Assembly: GCA_013388745.1 (NCBI GenBank)
Contig: JACAER010000008.1
Coordinates: 1-49,679, forward strand
DNA: 49,679 nucleotides
Source of the DNA: Chloroflexota bacterium
GTDB lineage: Bacteria > Chloroflexota > Anaerolineae > Aggregatilineales > Phototrophicaceae
Direction of reading: 5' to 3'
Below the pieces are notes generated by a model. That model ran no database searches. It was not told the origin of the DNA and was given only the letters and a program-made list of their open reading frames with translations. Numbering within the stretch: the first letter of the stretch is position 1; each line of letters begins with the position of its first letter. This document shows, piece by piece, positions 1 through 8,821 of this stretch. Both the position numbers and the translations under genes were made by a program.

Positions 1-287
1 CCCTCGCCGCTCGCAAGTTGGCTGAATGGAATGATGCCGGTTGTCGGGGCATCACGCAGGACGAGCTGCCGCACGTTGGAAACCAGGATGAAGTCGCCTG
101 CCGCGAGCGCCGCAGTCAGGTCATGTTCGGGGAGATACAGCCAGCCGCTGCCACGTTCGACCATGTGGAACTGTGCCATATCCTCAGGAGGGGTGTCCAG
201 CAATCCCCAGGGTGATGTAAGCTCCATGCGGCAAAACAGCCGCCCCTTAAAGCGCAGCATGCGCAGGACATCGCTCAGAACATCCAT
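1..287 (-). CDS. AraC-family regulator, cupin-type sensor domain (partial, runs off the window)
   Basis: Only the N-terminal 95 codons lie inside the window; the reading frame stays open to base 1. The protein begins MDVLSDVLRMLRFKGRLFCR and continues with an MELTSPWGL stretch and a VERGSGWLYLP strand. This is the usual opening of the cupin_6 sensor domain found at the N-terminus of many AraC/XylS transcription factors; the helix-turn-helix part would lie beyond the window. The ATG at 285-287 follows a purine-rich GAAGAGAG element on the minus strand. The gene diverges from the SDR at 449 with about 160 bp between them, so it may control that dehydrogenase/reductase pair. That regulatory link is inference; the family call rests on the N-terminal pattern alone. 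Confidence 0.72.
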   Translation of the reverse strand, partial: MDVLSDVLRMLRFKGRLFCRMELTSPWGLLDTPPEDMAQFHMVERGSGWLYLPEHDLTAALAAGDFILVSNVRQLVLRDAPTTGIIPFSQLASGE

Positions 288-448
288 TTTCACTCTCTTC
301 TGGACGATTGGATAAATTCTGTGGATCGTAGCACATTGAGGCATCCGATCACAAGCCGTATCCTTGTTCTGTAGCACACCCTCTTTCACTACATCGGTCA
401 GAAGTGTAGAGATGAACAGATGAGGCAAAAACGTTATTATACGGAGCG

Positions 449-1180
449 ATGAACATGATGCAGCTAACCGGACAAACCGCTGTCATCGTGGGCGGCGGGA
501 GTGGCGTCGGCGCAGCCTGCGCGGCGGCGCTGGCGGAACTCGGCGCGGCAGTAGTGCTGGTGGGACGGCGCGCAGAACGGCTGAAAGAAGTGTCCGCATC
601 CATCGGTTCACTGGCACGCTGGTTCGCCGCGGATGGACACAGCGAGGAACAGATGCGGGCTGTCTTCGAGCAGGTCGGCGTGTTTGACCACCTGCTGATT
701 CCAGCAGCCAAGACGGATCGCGTCGGGAACTTCGTCGAAGCGCTGACTCAGGACAAATTCCGAGAAACCTTTGAAGGCAAGTTCTGGACACAGGTGAACA
801 CAGCCCATGCAGGCGCGCCATTCGTCCGCAAGGGCGGATCCATCACCTTCTTCTCTGGCGCGGCTTCCCGCAAGGCAATGCGCGGCATGATCAATATCGC
901 CGCAGTCAACGGCGCCTTAGAAGCGCTCGTGCCTGGTCTGGCGTTAGAATTGGCGCCGACACGGGTGAACATCATCATCCCTGGCACACTCGATACGCCG
1001 TATTACGAGGGACTGGACGAAGCAGCAAAGCAGGCCGTCTTCGAGCGCACTGCTGGCCTTCTGCCGGTCGGGCGTGTTGGCACCGCTGCGGATATCGCCA
1101 ACGCGGCGGTCTTTCTGGTGACGACCGGTTATGTGACCGGCATCGCACTGGAAGTGGATGGCGGGCTTCGATTGACATAA
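449..1180 (+). CDS. short-chain dehydrogenase/reductase-like protein lacking the YxxxK motif
   Basis: The 243-residue protein has a Rossmann fold: a GGGSGVG nucleotide-binding loop near residues 16-22, the VGRR motif that contacts the cofactor ribose near residue 38, and a C-terminal GYVTGIALEVDGG segment typical of SDRs. Where classical SDRs carry YxASK before the ALEAL helix, this protein reads NIAAVNGALEAL, so both the catalytic Tyr and Lys are replaced. A subgroup of SDRs carries this substitution, so it need not be a broken gene, but classical carbonyl reduction chemistry is doubtful. The start is preceded by GGAG at a short distance. It lies 22 bp ahead of another NAD(P)-binding gene and opposite an AraC-type regulator, suggesting a small regulated unit. 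Confidence 0.85.
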   Translation: MNMMQLTGQTAVIVGGGSGVGAACAAALAELGAAVVLVGRRAERLKEVSASIGSLARWFAADGHSEEQMRAVFEQVGVFDHLLIPAAKTDRVGNFVEALTQDKFRETFEGKFWTQVNTAHAGAPFVRKGGSITFFSGAASRKAMRGMINIAAVNGALEALVPGLALELAPTRVNIIIPGTLDTPYYEGLDEAAKQAVFERTAGLLPVGRVGTAADIANAAVFLVTTGYVTGIALEVDGGLRLT

Positions 1181-1202
1181 CGAGTATACTGGAGCATGGC
1201 AC

Positions 1203-1805
1203 ATGAGAATCGCAGTGATTGGTGCAGGAAACATCGGCGGTACGTTGGGGAAGCGCTGGGCGCAAAAGGGTCACGATGTGCGCTTTGGTCTGCGCGAGGG
1301 CAGCAGGCGCGACGACGCCGCGCTGCGTGCCAGCGGGGCGGGGGTCGCCACGATCGCGGAGGCGCTTGCCGATGCAGATGTTGTGCTGCTGGCGCTGCCC
1401 GGCGCGGCGGTGCCTGAGTTTCTCGCGTCATATGGCGCGGCGCTGAATGGCAAGCTGGTCTTCGACGCCACCAACCAGCGCGGCAGCGCAGTCATGCATC
1501 AGGTGGAGCAGATACGCCGGGCTGCGCCCCAAGCGCGCGTATACCGGGCCTTCAACTCGCTCGGATGGGAAGTCTTTGAGAATCCTCAGATCGACGGGCA
1601 GCAGGCGGACATGTTCTTCTGTGGCGCGGAAAACGGGCAAGATGAAGCCGCCCGTCTCATCGCCGATATCGGGGTACGCCCGCGTTATCTGGGCAGTGAT
1701 GAGCAGCTTCCCCTGCTGGATGCGCTGACGCAGGTGTGGTTTATCCTGGCCTTCCAGCGCGGGCATGGACGCCATACCGCGCTGCGCGTGCTGAGCGACT
1801 CATAG
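1203..1805 (+). CDS. NAD(P)-binding reductase of the F420-dependent NADP reductase (COG2085) type
   Basis: The 200-residue protein starts MRIAVIGAGNIGGTLGKRW, a textbook GxGxxG dinucleotide-binding opening. VFDATNQRG and YRAFNSLGWEVFENP follow, matching the F420H2:NADP oxidoreductase-like family that uses NADP(H) but often not F420. The C-terminal end (DALTQVWFILAFQRGHGRH) is also typical. Family members reduce small flavins, F420 or carbonyl substrates; the substrate cannot be read here. It follows the SDR by 22 bp and is probably co-transcribed. The downstream gene remnant is on the opposite strand. Confidence 0.78.
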   Translation: MRIAVIGAGNIGGTLGKRWAQKGHDVRFGLREGSRRDDAALRASGAGVATIAEALADADVVLLALPGAAVPEFLASYGAALNGKLVFDATNQRGSAVMHQVEQIRRAAPQARVYRAFNSLGWEVFENPQIDGQQADMFFCGAENGQDEAARLIADIGVRPRYLGSDEQLPLLDALTQVWFILAFQRGHGRHTALRVLSDS

Positions 1806-1819
1806 CCGCAACGCACCCA

Positions 1820-2116
1820 TCACGCCCATCGCTCTCTGAATCGCGACGATGCATGTGCAATCAGCGGCGCACCGTGCCCGAAGCAGGCTGTTGCAAACGT
1901 CAGGCCGCACAACCGCCGGATGCTCTGCTGAAGCAGCGAGAAGTCCTCGACAACGGGACCGTAACGCAGCTTGCCGAAGAGATGAGCGACTGCATCCGCC
2001 GCGAACAGCACACGCTGCTCTTCCCACAGATACGCCACCTGCCCGGCACTGTGGCCCGGAACATGAATCACCCGGATTCCCCCGGCAATCGGGAGATGTT
2101 CATAATCATCAACCAC
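1820..2116 (-). pseudogene. C-terminal remnant of a metallo-beta-lactamase-fold hydrolase
   Basis: This frame of about 98 codons carries the second half of an MBL-fold enzyme: GGIRVIHVPGHSAGQVAYLW (third metal-binding motif), VLFAADAV (the bridging Asp) and FGHGAPL (last metal His). The first half, with the HxHxDH motif, is absent. Reading upstream on the same strand, the frame meets a TGA about 45 bases before the first ATG, and no MBL-like sequence precedes it. It is therefore a truncated gene, unlikely to be active because half of the metal site is missing. It faces the reductase gene end to end across 14 bp. Confidence 0.7.
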
Positions 2117-2321
2117 CGTCCGTCCACCTCTTTCCGCTATTGTAGGAAGCGGTTTTCAATCAACGAGCGGTTCTTATCACTGATGAACGCAATGACGGAC
2201 AGGTTATCAGACGTGCGGTGCAGCCCTATGGATTAGTGGCCAAGGGCGATCAGCGGCTAGTATTGTCGTTTCGCAGACGTTTAACCTTCCTGTTCACGAA
2301 TCTTGGGATACCCTTATGCGT

Positions 2322-4646
2322 CTACTCACTTAACAGATTGAAGTGATCAAGCACAGGCAGGAAAGCCTCGCCGTATACCAGTTCATAGTTTTCAGTCGGT
2401 GTTTGAAGGGTGACGAAAAACACCAGATCGTCAGCTTCCGCCACGGCAGCAAGCGCGACAAATGAATCGGCTTCAAACTCAACCTGGTACAGAGACCAGG
2501 TGAGATTGTCAGTCTGGTATTCCTGAGTAAACACCAGTTCACCCCCTACATTTTCGCCAAACGCCGCCACAAAATCTTCCGGAGACAGGCTGGCGCTGCC
2601 GATACCCAGATAGATGCTGTCATCCGGTGTGAAATTGCCATCGGCTTCGACATCCAGCCACCCCGAAGGGATAACGGATGTAAATCTTCCAAGCGGATCA
2701 GCATAGGATTCAAGCGTAATACGCAGAGTTGTATCGAGTTCAAGCGCCACCGGATTGAGCGCATCCGGATTCCCGCCAACCGCGCTGAAAGCCGCTTCCA
2801 GCAGTTCATCATGTCCATTCACAATACCCGCAACTGTGCGTTCGACTGGCAGGTCAGGGGTGATACCGAACGTAAATAACGGCGAACCATCCGCATTAGT
2901 TGCCAGCAGACTCGACCAGCTCACCCGATAACCACCCGGAAGCGGTAGAATTGCTCGCTCACCATTTGCGCCGGCTGTAGGGGAACCCACCAGGATGCCG
3001 AGGTCGTGCTTCTCGACCATGCTCAGGAGTGTTTCCGCATAGCTGACCGTGCCGTTCCCGTTGATGATGAAGGCGACATTGGCTGAAAAATGCGGGGTTT
3101 CAGGATCGCCCCAGCGATAACTGAGATCAACAAAATTGATCTGCTGATGATCCGGGGCGGTAATCACTGGCATCAGAAAGGGTGCTGTTGTCAAGGCATC
3201 TTCGCTCAGGTGACGCAGAAAGGCATCAGGACCGAGGGGGTCTGGACCGCCACGCGCATCAACGACAATCGCCTCAGCCTGCGCCAGAACCGGGACTGCC
3301 GCATTCAATAATGGCAGCGTCAAGCGCGTAAAATCCACATAGATGACTCCAGGCGCGAGTTCCGCCACTACCGATGGACGCACCTCGCGGTGTTGAGAAA
3401 AGACGACAATATCAGGTATGTTGTCCAGTGGAATGCGCGGCACAGCCACATCACGCACTGTGCCACCGTCAAACGGCTGTATCGTAAGCATGACGGGTGT
3501 TTCATCAGTCCCCCAGCTCAACTCGCGCAGAATACGGAATGTGCCATACTGCCCTGTGGGCGATGTGAGTGCATCGTATTCCGCAAGCAGCGGCTCTACA
3601 GGGCGACCATCAATGGCAAGGACCCGATCCCCGATCTGAAGGTCGAGCATGGCATCCGGCAGTGTGGAGATGATCATCAACTGGTTTTCAACCACATCCC
3701 AGGTCAGCGGTAGGATGTGACTGCTGCCCAGACCCAGTTCGGACGGCGGAGTAACGAACGTATGCCCATCGTTGAGCAGCCCGCTCATGCGGCGCAGCGT
3801 AAAATAGAAATCCAGTTCGGTTGCACCGCTGCTGGCTGACGAAAGCGCATCGCGGAGCGCCTGATTCCAATCCACGTTCTGCGCTTCAAGCACATCCCAG
3901 TAAACATACAGATGTTGAAAGTGTGCCCAGGTAATACCAATGGATGCCAGATGAACTGACCGGGTATCAGGCACATAATCATCCGCCAGCCATGGCGCGT
4001 CAGGATGCTCGAAGCGCGGCAGGGTCCCTTCTGAGTCGGCAAAAACGGCAAAGGGTACAGCGGCAGAAACACCCCCGCCCAGATCAACAATCACGGGCAA
4101 TCCCGGTTGATGCAAATCAAGTGTCACGCTTTGTCCGTCGGTATACTCAACCACCGGAGTAAACTCTAAGGTTTGCGGCACAACACCCTCAACCACTTCA
4201 GCACGAATGCGCTCAGAAGGGATCACCTGACCCGCTCCATCGGGATCACGCCAGGGGATGTGTACCCACTGCGTGACATACAGCGACGAACTGACCTCTG
4301 GAAGCGTTGATGCGTATTCAACCGAGGGTGTCGCATCGCTCGTGAAGATCTGGACTTCCGGCGCATAGGGGGTAAAAATCGCTTGCAGTTCCTCCGCCAG
4401 TTCTTGCCCGGATGCTGCATCCTCTATGGTTGTCATATAGTAGGTCGAAAACTGATCCCAGTCGGTAGCTGCCGCGACATCTGCCGGATAAAAGTAGCGC
4501 ACGTAGCCAACCAGCCGCGTAAACGCCACCAGATTATCGAGAGTACGTTCGCTCAGTGACTCGGATGCACGGGTGATTTGAGGGATGCTAATGCCCGATA
4601 AAAGAGCGAGTACCAACCATGCCAATACTCTGCGCCGAAATCTCAT
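2322..4646 (-). CDS. secreted S41-family (C-terminal processing type) peptidase
   Basis: The 774-residue protein has a cleavable signal sequence at about residues 1-27 (arginine-rich start, then LAWLVLALLSGIS). A PDZ-like segment lies at about 338-350 (GDRVLAIDGRPV) and the S41 catalytic core at about 430-620. The core shows AIVVDARGG, the NGNGTVSYAET block with the likely nucleophile Ser535, and GSPTAGANGERAILPLPGG. The N-terminal SLSERTLDNLVAFTRLVGYVRYFYP segment matches S41 proteins seen in several environmental phyla. The C-terminal 120 residues form a beta-rich domain of unknown role. It would act outside the cytoplasmic membrane. It begins 50 bp after the stop of the HTH-NB-ARC-TPR gene on the same strand, so the two may share a transcript. 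Confidence 0.85.
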   Translation of the reverse strand: MRFRRRVLAWLVLALLSGISIPQITRASESLSERTLDNLVAFTRLVGYVRYFYPADVAAATDWDQFSTYYMTTIEDAASGQELAEELQAIFTPYAPEVQIFTSDATPSVEYASTLPEVSSSLYVTQWVHIPWRDPDGAGQVIPSERIRAEVVEGVVPQTLEFTPVVEYTDGQSVTLDLHQPGLPVIVDLGGGVSAAVPFAVFADSEGTLPRFEHPDAPWLADDYVPDTRSVHLASIGITWAHFQHLYVYWDVLEAQNVDWNQALRDALSSASSGATELDFYFTLRRMSGLLNDGHTFVTPPSELGLGSSHILPLTWDVVENQLMIISTLPDAMLDLQIGDRVLAIDGRPVEPLLAEYDALTSPTGQYGTFRILRELSWGTDETPVMLTIQPFDGGTVRDVAVPRIPLDNIPDIVVFSQHREVRPSVVAELAPGVIYVDFTRLTLPLLNAAVPVLAQAEAIVVDARGGPDPLGPDAFLRHLSEDALTTAPFLMPVITAPDHQQINFVDLSYRWGDPETPHFSANVAFIINGNGTVSYAETLLSMVEKHDLGILVGSPTAGANGERAILPLPGGYRVSWSSLLATNADGSPLFTFGITPDLPVERTVAGIVNGHDELLEAAFSAVGGNPDALNPVALELDTTLRITLESYADPLGRFTSVIPSGWLDVEADGNFTPDDSIYLGIGSASLSPEDFVAAFGENVGGELVFTQEYQTDNLTWSLYQVEFEADSFVALAAVAEADDLVFFVTLQTPTENYELVYGEAFLPVLDHFNLLSE

Positions 4647-4696
4647 GAATCCTCCCTGATTGTGTGATCAGCATCGCAAATGCGCCCTGATATTGC

Positions 4697-7561
4697 TCAA
4701 TCTGTACTATAGGGATGATCGGGAGAAGTCTTCAAGCAAAACGATGCGGAAAAGTTGCGGTGTCGTAGCGGTATTGACTCGTAACACAGCGTTTCATCAA
4801 CGGCGGATAGCAGGGTTAACGCTGTGCCTGCCTGCCATGCGGCTTCAAATTCTGCCGGGCTGGTTTGCATGCGTGCCGCTTGTAGTTCGGGCTTAAAACG
4901 ATTTTCATCGGTGGGTAAAAGCTGCGTCTCGCTGCGCGTCCAGACGGCGTAAGCCGCCCCCCACAACCGGGCTGCCTGTAATGGATGCCCTTGCACCGTT
5001 AGCACGGCGGCGATGCAGGCAAGGCTGGATGCCATACCGTACTCATCGCCGCTGTCCAGCGCCAGCTTTAAGGCTTCCTGATGTTTATTAAGCGCAGCAG
5101 CCGCATTCCCCTGGCGTAAGCTGACCATGCCCTGATACTCCAACACCACACCGATTTTATTGGTGTCGTTGAGTGGACGCAGAATCGCCAGCGCCTGACT
5201 GAGGAGTTCAGCGGCTTCGGCGTACCGTCCCTGAAAAAACAGCGCGCTTCCCAGATTACACAGGGCGCTGCCAGTACCCCACGCATAGTTGACCTCCCGC
5301 TGGAGTTCCAGCGCCTGCCGGAAATAATCTTCTGCGCCGGTATAATCCGCTTGGTGCAGCAGCACCACGCCAATATTGCTGAGGGTGGAGGCGATTCCCT
5401 GCTGATTGCCCAAGGTACGATGAAGGGTAAGGCTCTCACGATAGAGTTTTTCGGCGGGTTCGTATTCCCTGCGCTTCAGCACAACATTTGCCAGATTCGA
5501 GAGCGTTTGTGCTGCGCCCGCCTGATTGCCAAGCTGCTGCCACAAACTGAGCGCCGCCTGTAAATATTCCGCCGCCTGCGTTAAGTCGTCGCGCTGCCAG
5601 TAGAGTCCGCCGAGATTGTTCAGGGCACGCGCCTGAATCAGCCGATTCCCGCAGGCTGCTGCCAGTTCTAACGCCTGCTGATAATGCTGCACGGCTGTAT
5701 CCAGTTGGCTGCGATCCCAGGCAAGGTTGCCCAGGATGACCAGCGTAGACGCAATGCTTAACTCATCTTCAAGCTGCTGTTGAGCTTTCAGCGCAGCGTT
5801 GAGCCGCTGGTAGGCAGTTTCATGATCGCCGGCTAAATAAGCGAACGTTCCATCGGCATAGAGCAGTTCGCCATAATGAGCATAATCGGTTTTTGATGCC
5901 TGATTACGCAGCCCCGGTAACAATGCCTGGTCGAGCCAGTAGCGTGCCTCGCGGATATACCCCCGCAGGTGCCAGAATTTCCAGATAAACACACACAAAC
6001 GTCGCAGCAGCGCGGGTTGTTCAGCGCTGCTCCATTTCAGCAGCACGCGCAGTGTATCCTGCTCGGACTCCAGATAATCCAGCGCTTCAACCTGTTTTTC
6101 GCCGTCAAGCTGTGGGTGCATCTGCTCAAGGCGGTTGAGATAATAATGATACTGTGCCTGGCGAAAATGATGTAGGGCTTCAACGTCTGAAAAGCGCTCG
6201 AAGGCGTACTCGCGCAGTGTTTCCAGCATGGTGAAGCGCAGGTGTCCATCTTTGCCAGTACGCTGAACAAGCAGGCTTTTGTCCAGCAGCGACCCCATCT
6301 GCTCCAGGATGGTAGATGTGTCCGTCTCAGCCAGCGCTTCAGCGGCTTCCTGCGTGCAGCCACCAGGAAACAGGCTGATCCAGCGAAACAAATGCTGTTC
6401 GGCTGGTTCAAGCAGTTGATAGCTCCAATCAATCGTGGCGCGCAGACTGCGGTGGCGTGCATCGACATCGCGTGCCTGGGTGGATAACAGCGTCAGCCGT
6501 TGATCGAGACGCGCCAGCAGCGCTTCAGGCGAGAGCAGCCGTATGCGTGCGGCAGCCAGTTCCAGCGCCAGCGGCAGCCCTTCCAGACGAGAGCAAATCG
6601 CGGCAATCATCGGCGCGTTGTCTTCGGTCAGCTTAAATTCGCGCTGTACGGCGCGAGCGCGTGCCACAAACAGCGCCACAGCGGGTTGTTGGGCAAGCTG
6701 CTTTAAAGGGATAGAGTCTTCAGGCGGCGCTGGCGTTTCCAGCGGGGGGACAGAGAATTGGTGTTCGCCATACAGATTCAGCACCACCCTGCTCGTTACC
6801 AGTATTTTGAGCAGCGGCGCGGCAGACAACAGCTCCCTGAGCTGCGCCGCTGCTTCAAGCAGGTGTTCAAAATTGTCCAGCACCAGCAGCAGTTGACGAG
6901 AAGATAAATGCTCAATCAAGGTCTGAAGCGCTGTTGTTTTGCCCGAAGATTCGACATTAAAAGAACGCGCAAGGTGCTCCAACACGGGTTCGCTGATTTC
7001 ACCCAGCGGGACATACATCACCCCATGTTGAAATGACCCTGCCAGCTTTCGTGCGACTTCAATCGCCAGCCGCGTTTTGCCAATGCCGCCCATACCCGTC
7101 AGCGTGAGCAGGCGCACATCAGGACTCATCAATCGACCGCACAGGTCGTTCATCACAGCGTCCCGCCCAAAGAGCTGCGTCGTAGGCGCGGGCAGATTGT
7201 GTTTCGATAATGTGGCAGCCGTACTGCTGGAAGTTGACTGCCCGGACGAGTCGGCAGTCATGACTTCTAAAATACCTAATGGATAAACAGCCCACTCCTC
7301 ATCGGTAAAGATGTTTGGTCTTAGCTCCGCCAGTCGCAGCAAGTCCTCAGCCTCGCCGCGCGTGGTAATGGCCTGCCACTGCGCTAACAGCCGGACGATG
7401 CCTTTAATTTCGGGATGGGTCAACCGCATTTGATCGGTTTCATTAAGTTTATGGCTGAGTACCGTCGCGTTTAACACCAGTTCACGTGCAAGCTGTTTCT
7501 GGGTCAGGCCAGCGGCGCGCAGATACTGCTGAGTTTTGGCTCGGAATTCATCTCTCGGCAT
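4697..7561 (-). CDS. HTH-NB-ARC-TPR STAND-type ATPase (AfsR-like regulator)
   Basis: The protein has 954 residues. Residues 1-80 form an XRE-like DNA-binding region (LTQKQLARELVLNATVLSHKL). Residues 128-480 form an NB-ARC signal-transduction ATPase with a P-loop GMGGIGKT at 156-163, a Walker B strand LLLVLDN near 224-230, an LKILVTSR sensor strand and a GLPLALELAAARIRLL motif. From about 600 to 880 there are repeated TPR units of roughly 40 residues (GNLAWDRSQLDTAVQHYQQA and relatives). STAND proteins of this type are signal-gated switches. The ATG overlaps the last codons of the transposase remnant by 14 bp, an in-frame TGA lies just upstream, and no good ribosome site is visible. Expression may therefore depend on read-through from the element. 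The S41 peptidase gene follows. Confidence 0.9.
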   Translation of the reverse strand: MPRDEFRAKTQQYLRAAGLTQKQLARELVLNATVLSHKLNETDQMRLTHPEIKGIVRLLAQWQAITTRGEAEDLLRLAELRPNIFTDEEWAVYPLGILEVMTADSSGQSTSSSTAATLSKHNLPAPTTQLFGRDAVMNDLCGRLMSPDVRLLTLTGMGGIGKTRLAIEVARKLAGSFQHGVMYVPLGEISEPVLEHLARSFNVESSGKTTALQTLIEHLSSRQLLLVLDNFEHLLEAAAQLRELLSAAPLLKILVTSRVVLNLYGEHQFSVPPLETPAPPEDSIPLKQLAQQPAVALFVARARAVQREFKLTEDNAPMIAAICSRLEGLPLALELAAARIRLLSPEALLARLDQRLTLLSTQARDVDARHRSLRATIDWSYQLLEPAEQHLFRWISLFPGGCTQEAAEALAETDTSTILEQMGSLLDKSLLVQRTGKDGHLRFTMLETLREYAFERFSDVEALHHFRQAQYHYYLNRLEQMHPQLDGEKQVEALDYLESEQDTLRVLLKWSSAEQPALLRRLCVFIWKFWHLRGYIREARYWLDQALLPGLRNQASKTDYAHYGELLYADGTFAYLAGDHETAYQRLNAALKAQQQLEDELSIASTLVILGNLAWDRSQLDTAVQHYQQALELAAACGNRLIQARALNNLGGLYWQRDDLTQAAEYLQAALSLWQQLGNQAGAAQTLSNLANVVLKRREYEPAEKLYRESLTLHRTLGNQQGIASTLSNIGVVLLHQADYTGAEDYFRQALELQREVNYAWGTGSALCNLGSALFFQGRYAEAAELLSQALAILRPLNDTNKIGVVLEYQGMVSLRQGNAAAALNKHQEALKLALDSGDEYGMASSLACIAAVLTVQGHPLQAARLWGAAYAVWTRSETQLLPTDENRFKPELQAARMQTSPAEFEAAWQAGTALTLLSAVDETLCYESIPLRHRNFSASFCLKTSPDHPYSTD

Positions 7562-8517
7562 AGGTCAAGTCCAGAAATTCCTGTAAAAGCAGCGGCATGA
7601 GCCAGGCCGACATCGCCTGAGCTTGACCTTGTTCGTCAATACCAAGCTGCTGATGCAGCCGGTCAAGCTGGACGCGACCCAGATCGGAAATCCGAATGCG
7701 CTGCCCTTTGTCGCTGACCTCCATCAGGGTGGCAAAGATCAGCTTGAGGCAGCCCCGTTCATCACAGAAACGCGGCGTGGCGCGGGTGCGCCGCACCTCC
7801 AGAAAGGCCCGTTCCAGCAGGTTGGTGGTACCAATACGTTTGCGGTGACTGGCCGGACAGCGCAGGTGGCTCAGACAGGCATCTAAATCATCCTGAAACC
7901 ACTGCACCGCCGAGGGATACACAGACCTGTAGCGCTGGATGAAGTTGTGGGCCAGCAGACCAGCCGCCTCCCGCACTGGCGCATCGTACACGCTCCACAA
8001 GGCTTGTTTGACCTCCTCTTTGGCCCCCGCTGGCAAAAAGCCAGATAGTCCTGCCACAGGCGCTCCGTAAGAGCGCTGGCGGCGCTCTTGCTCAATAACG
8101 TCTCCCCACTCACCGGGTCGCGCAGCGCCTCCTCAATGTCACGCGTGGACAAGCCGCGTGTGTACATCTGCACCACCAGATATTCCAGCCCAGCGCTGTT
8201 CCCCCGCACAAACTCCATCAGTCGAGAGCGGTAGGCTTGTGCACTGTCGCGTACCTGAGGCACTTGCACCCGCACTTCTCCCTCGGCAGTGCGCATCCGA
8301 CCAGGCTCGCAGCCGCTGCGGTCTCCTCGCTGCTTATGCTCGCGCTGTTCGTAGCGCTCCCGCCCCAGAAAATCGCTCACTTCCTGCTCCAACATCTCCC
8401 AGACGACCCTTGCACCGCCAGGCGAACAAACTGCCTCAACGGCGCTTCACTCGTGCTGCTGCCCAATACATCCCGCAGTTGTTGCCGTACCTGTTCGCCT
8501 CGTGCTGCCTTCGGCAT
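7548..8517 (-). pseudogene. IS256/Mutator-family transposase, internally deleted and frameshifted
   Basis: Three frames together spell a decayed transposase. From 8517 the N-terminus reads MPKAARGEQVRQQLRDVLG, then shifts frame near 8400. From 8395 the second frame gives MLEQEVSDFLGRERYEQREH and VVQMYTRGLSTRDIEEALRD up to SALTERLW. Near 8055 the sequence jumps, with another frame change, to SGFLPAGAKEEVKQALWSVY and runs to IGTTNLLERAFLEVRRTRATPRF at the C-terminus. Intact family members have roughly 150 residues between these blocks, carrying two of the three catalytic acidic residues; here they are gone. Only the last acidic residue, in NLLERAF, remains. No matching terminal inverted repeats were found. 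The 3' end overlaps the start of the NB-ARC gene. Confidence 0.88.
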
Positions 8518-8650
8518 GGTGTGGGTTGCCTTTCAGTGCTTTTGCTTTGGCTGCTGAACGTGTAACCCATGCCACCCTTTTCACAGGATTATACGGACAT
8601 CACCCTCGGTCTGGTTTTCTCGACATAGAATTGGGCTTCAATATGCGTGT

Positions 8651-8672
8651 TTTACCGCAACTTTACCGCAAC
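8651..8672. repeat. 11-bp tandem direct repeat
   Basis: The unit TTTACCGCAAC occurs twice without a gap, followed by a degenerate third copy. It lies between the decayed transposase and the ferritin-like gene, about 150 bp ahead of the chosen start. It could be a protein-binding site or slippage debris at the element's outer edge; nothing decides between them. Confidence 0.4.
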
Positions 8673-8821
8673 TTCGCCGCACCAAACTGCTTGAAGCACA
8701 GGCGTCGCTTCTCGTAGAGTGTTCAGTGATGGCTGTCATCACAGGCAGCAGCCTGCCTGAGCAGACGCAGCCAGCAAGAGGCATACGTCAAACATTAGCG
8801 ATCTCACAAAGGAGCAATCTC

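Noticed and set aside
1736..2236. Plus-strand frame of 166 codons
   Set aside because: It overlaps the reductase end and the MBL remnant in another frame and shows no domain; the opposite strand has recognisable MBL motifs.
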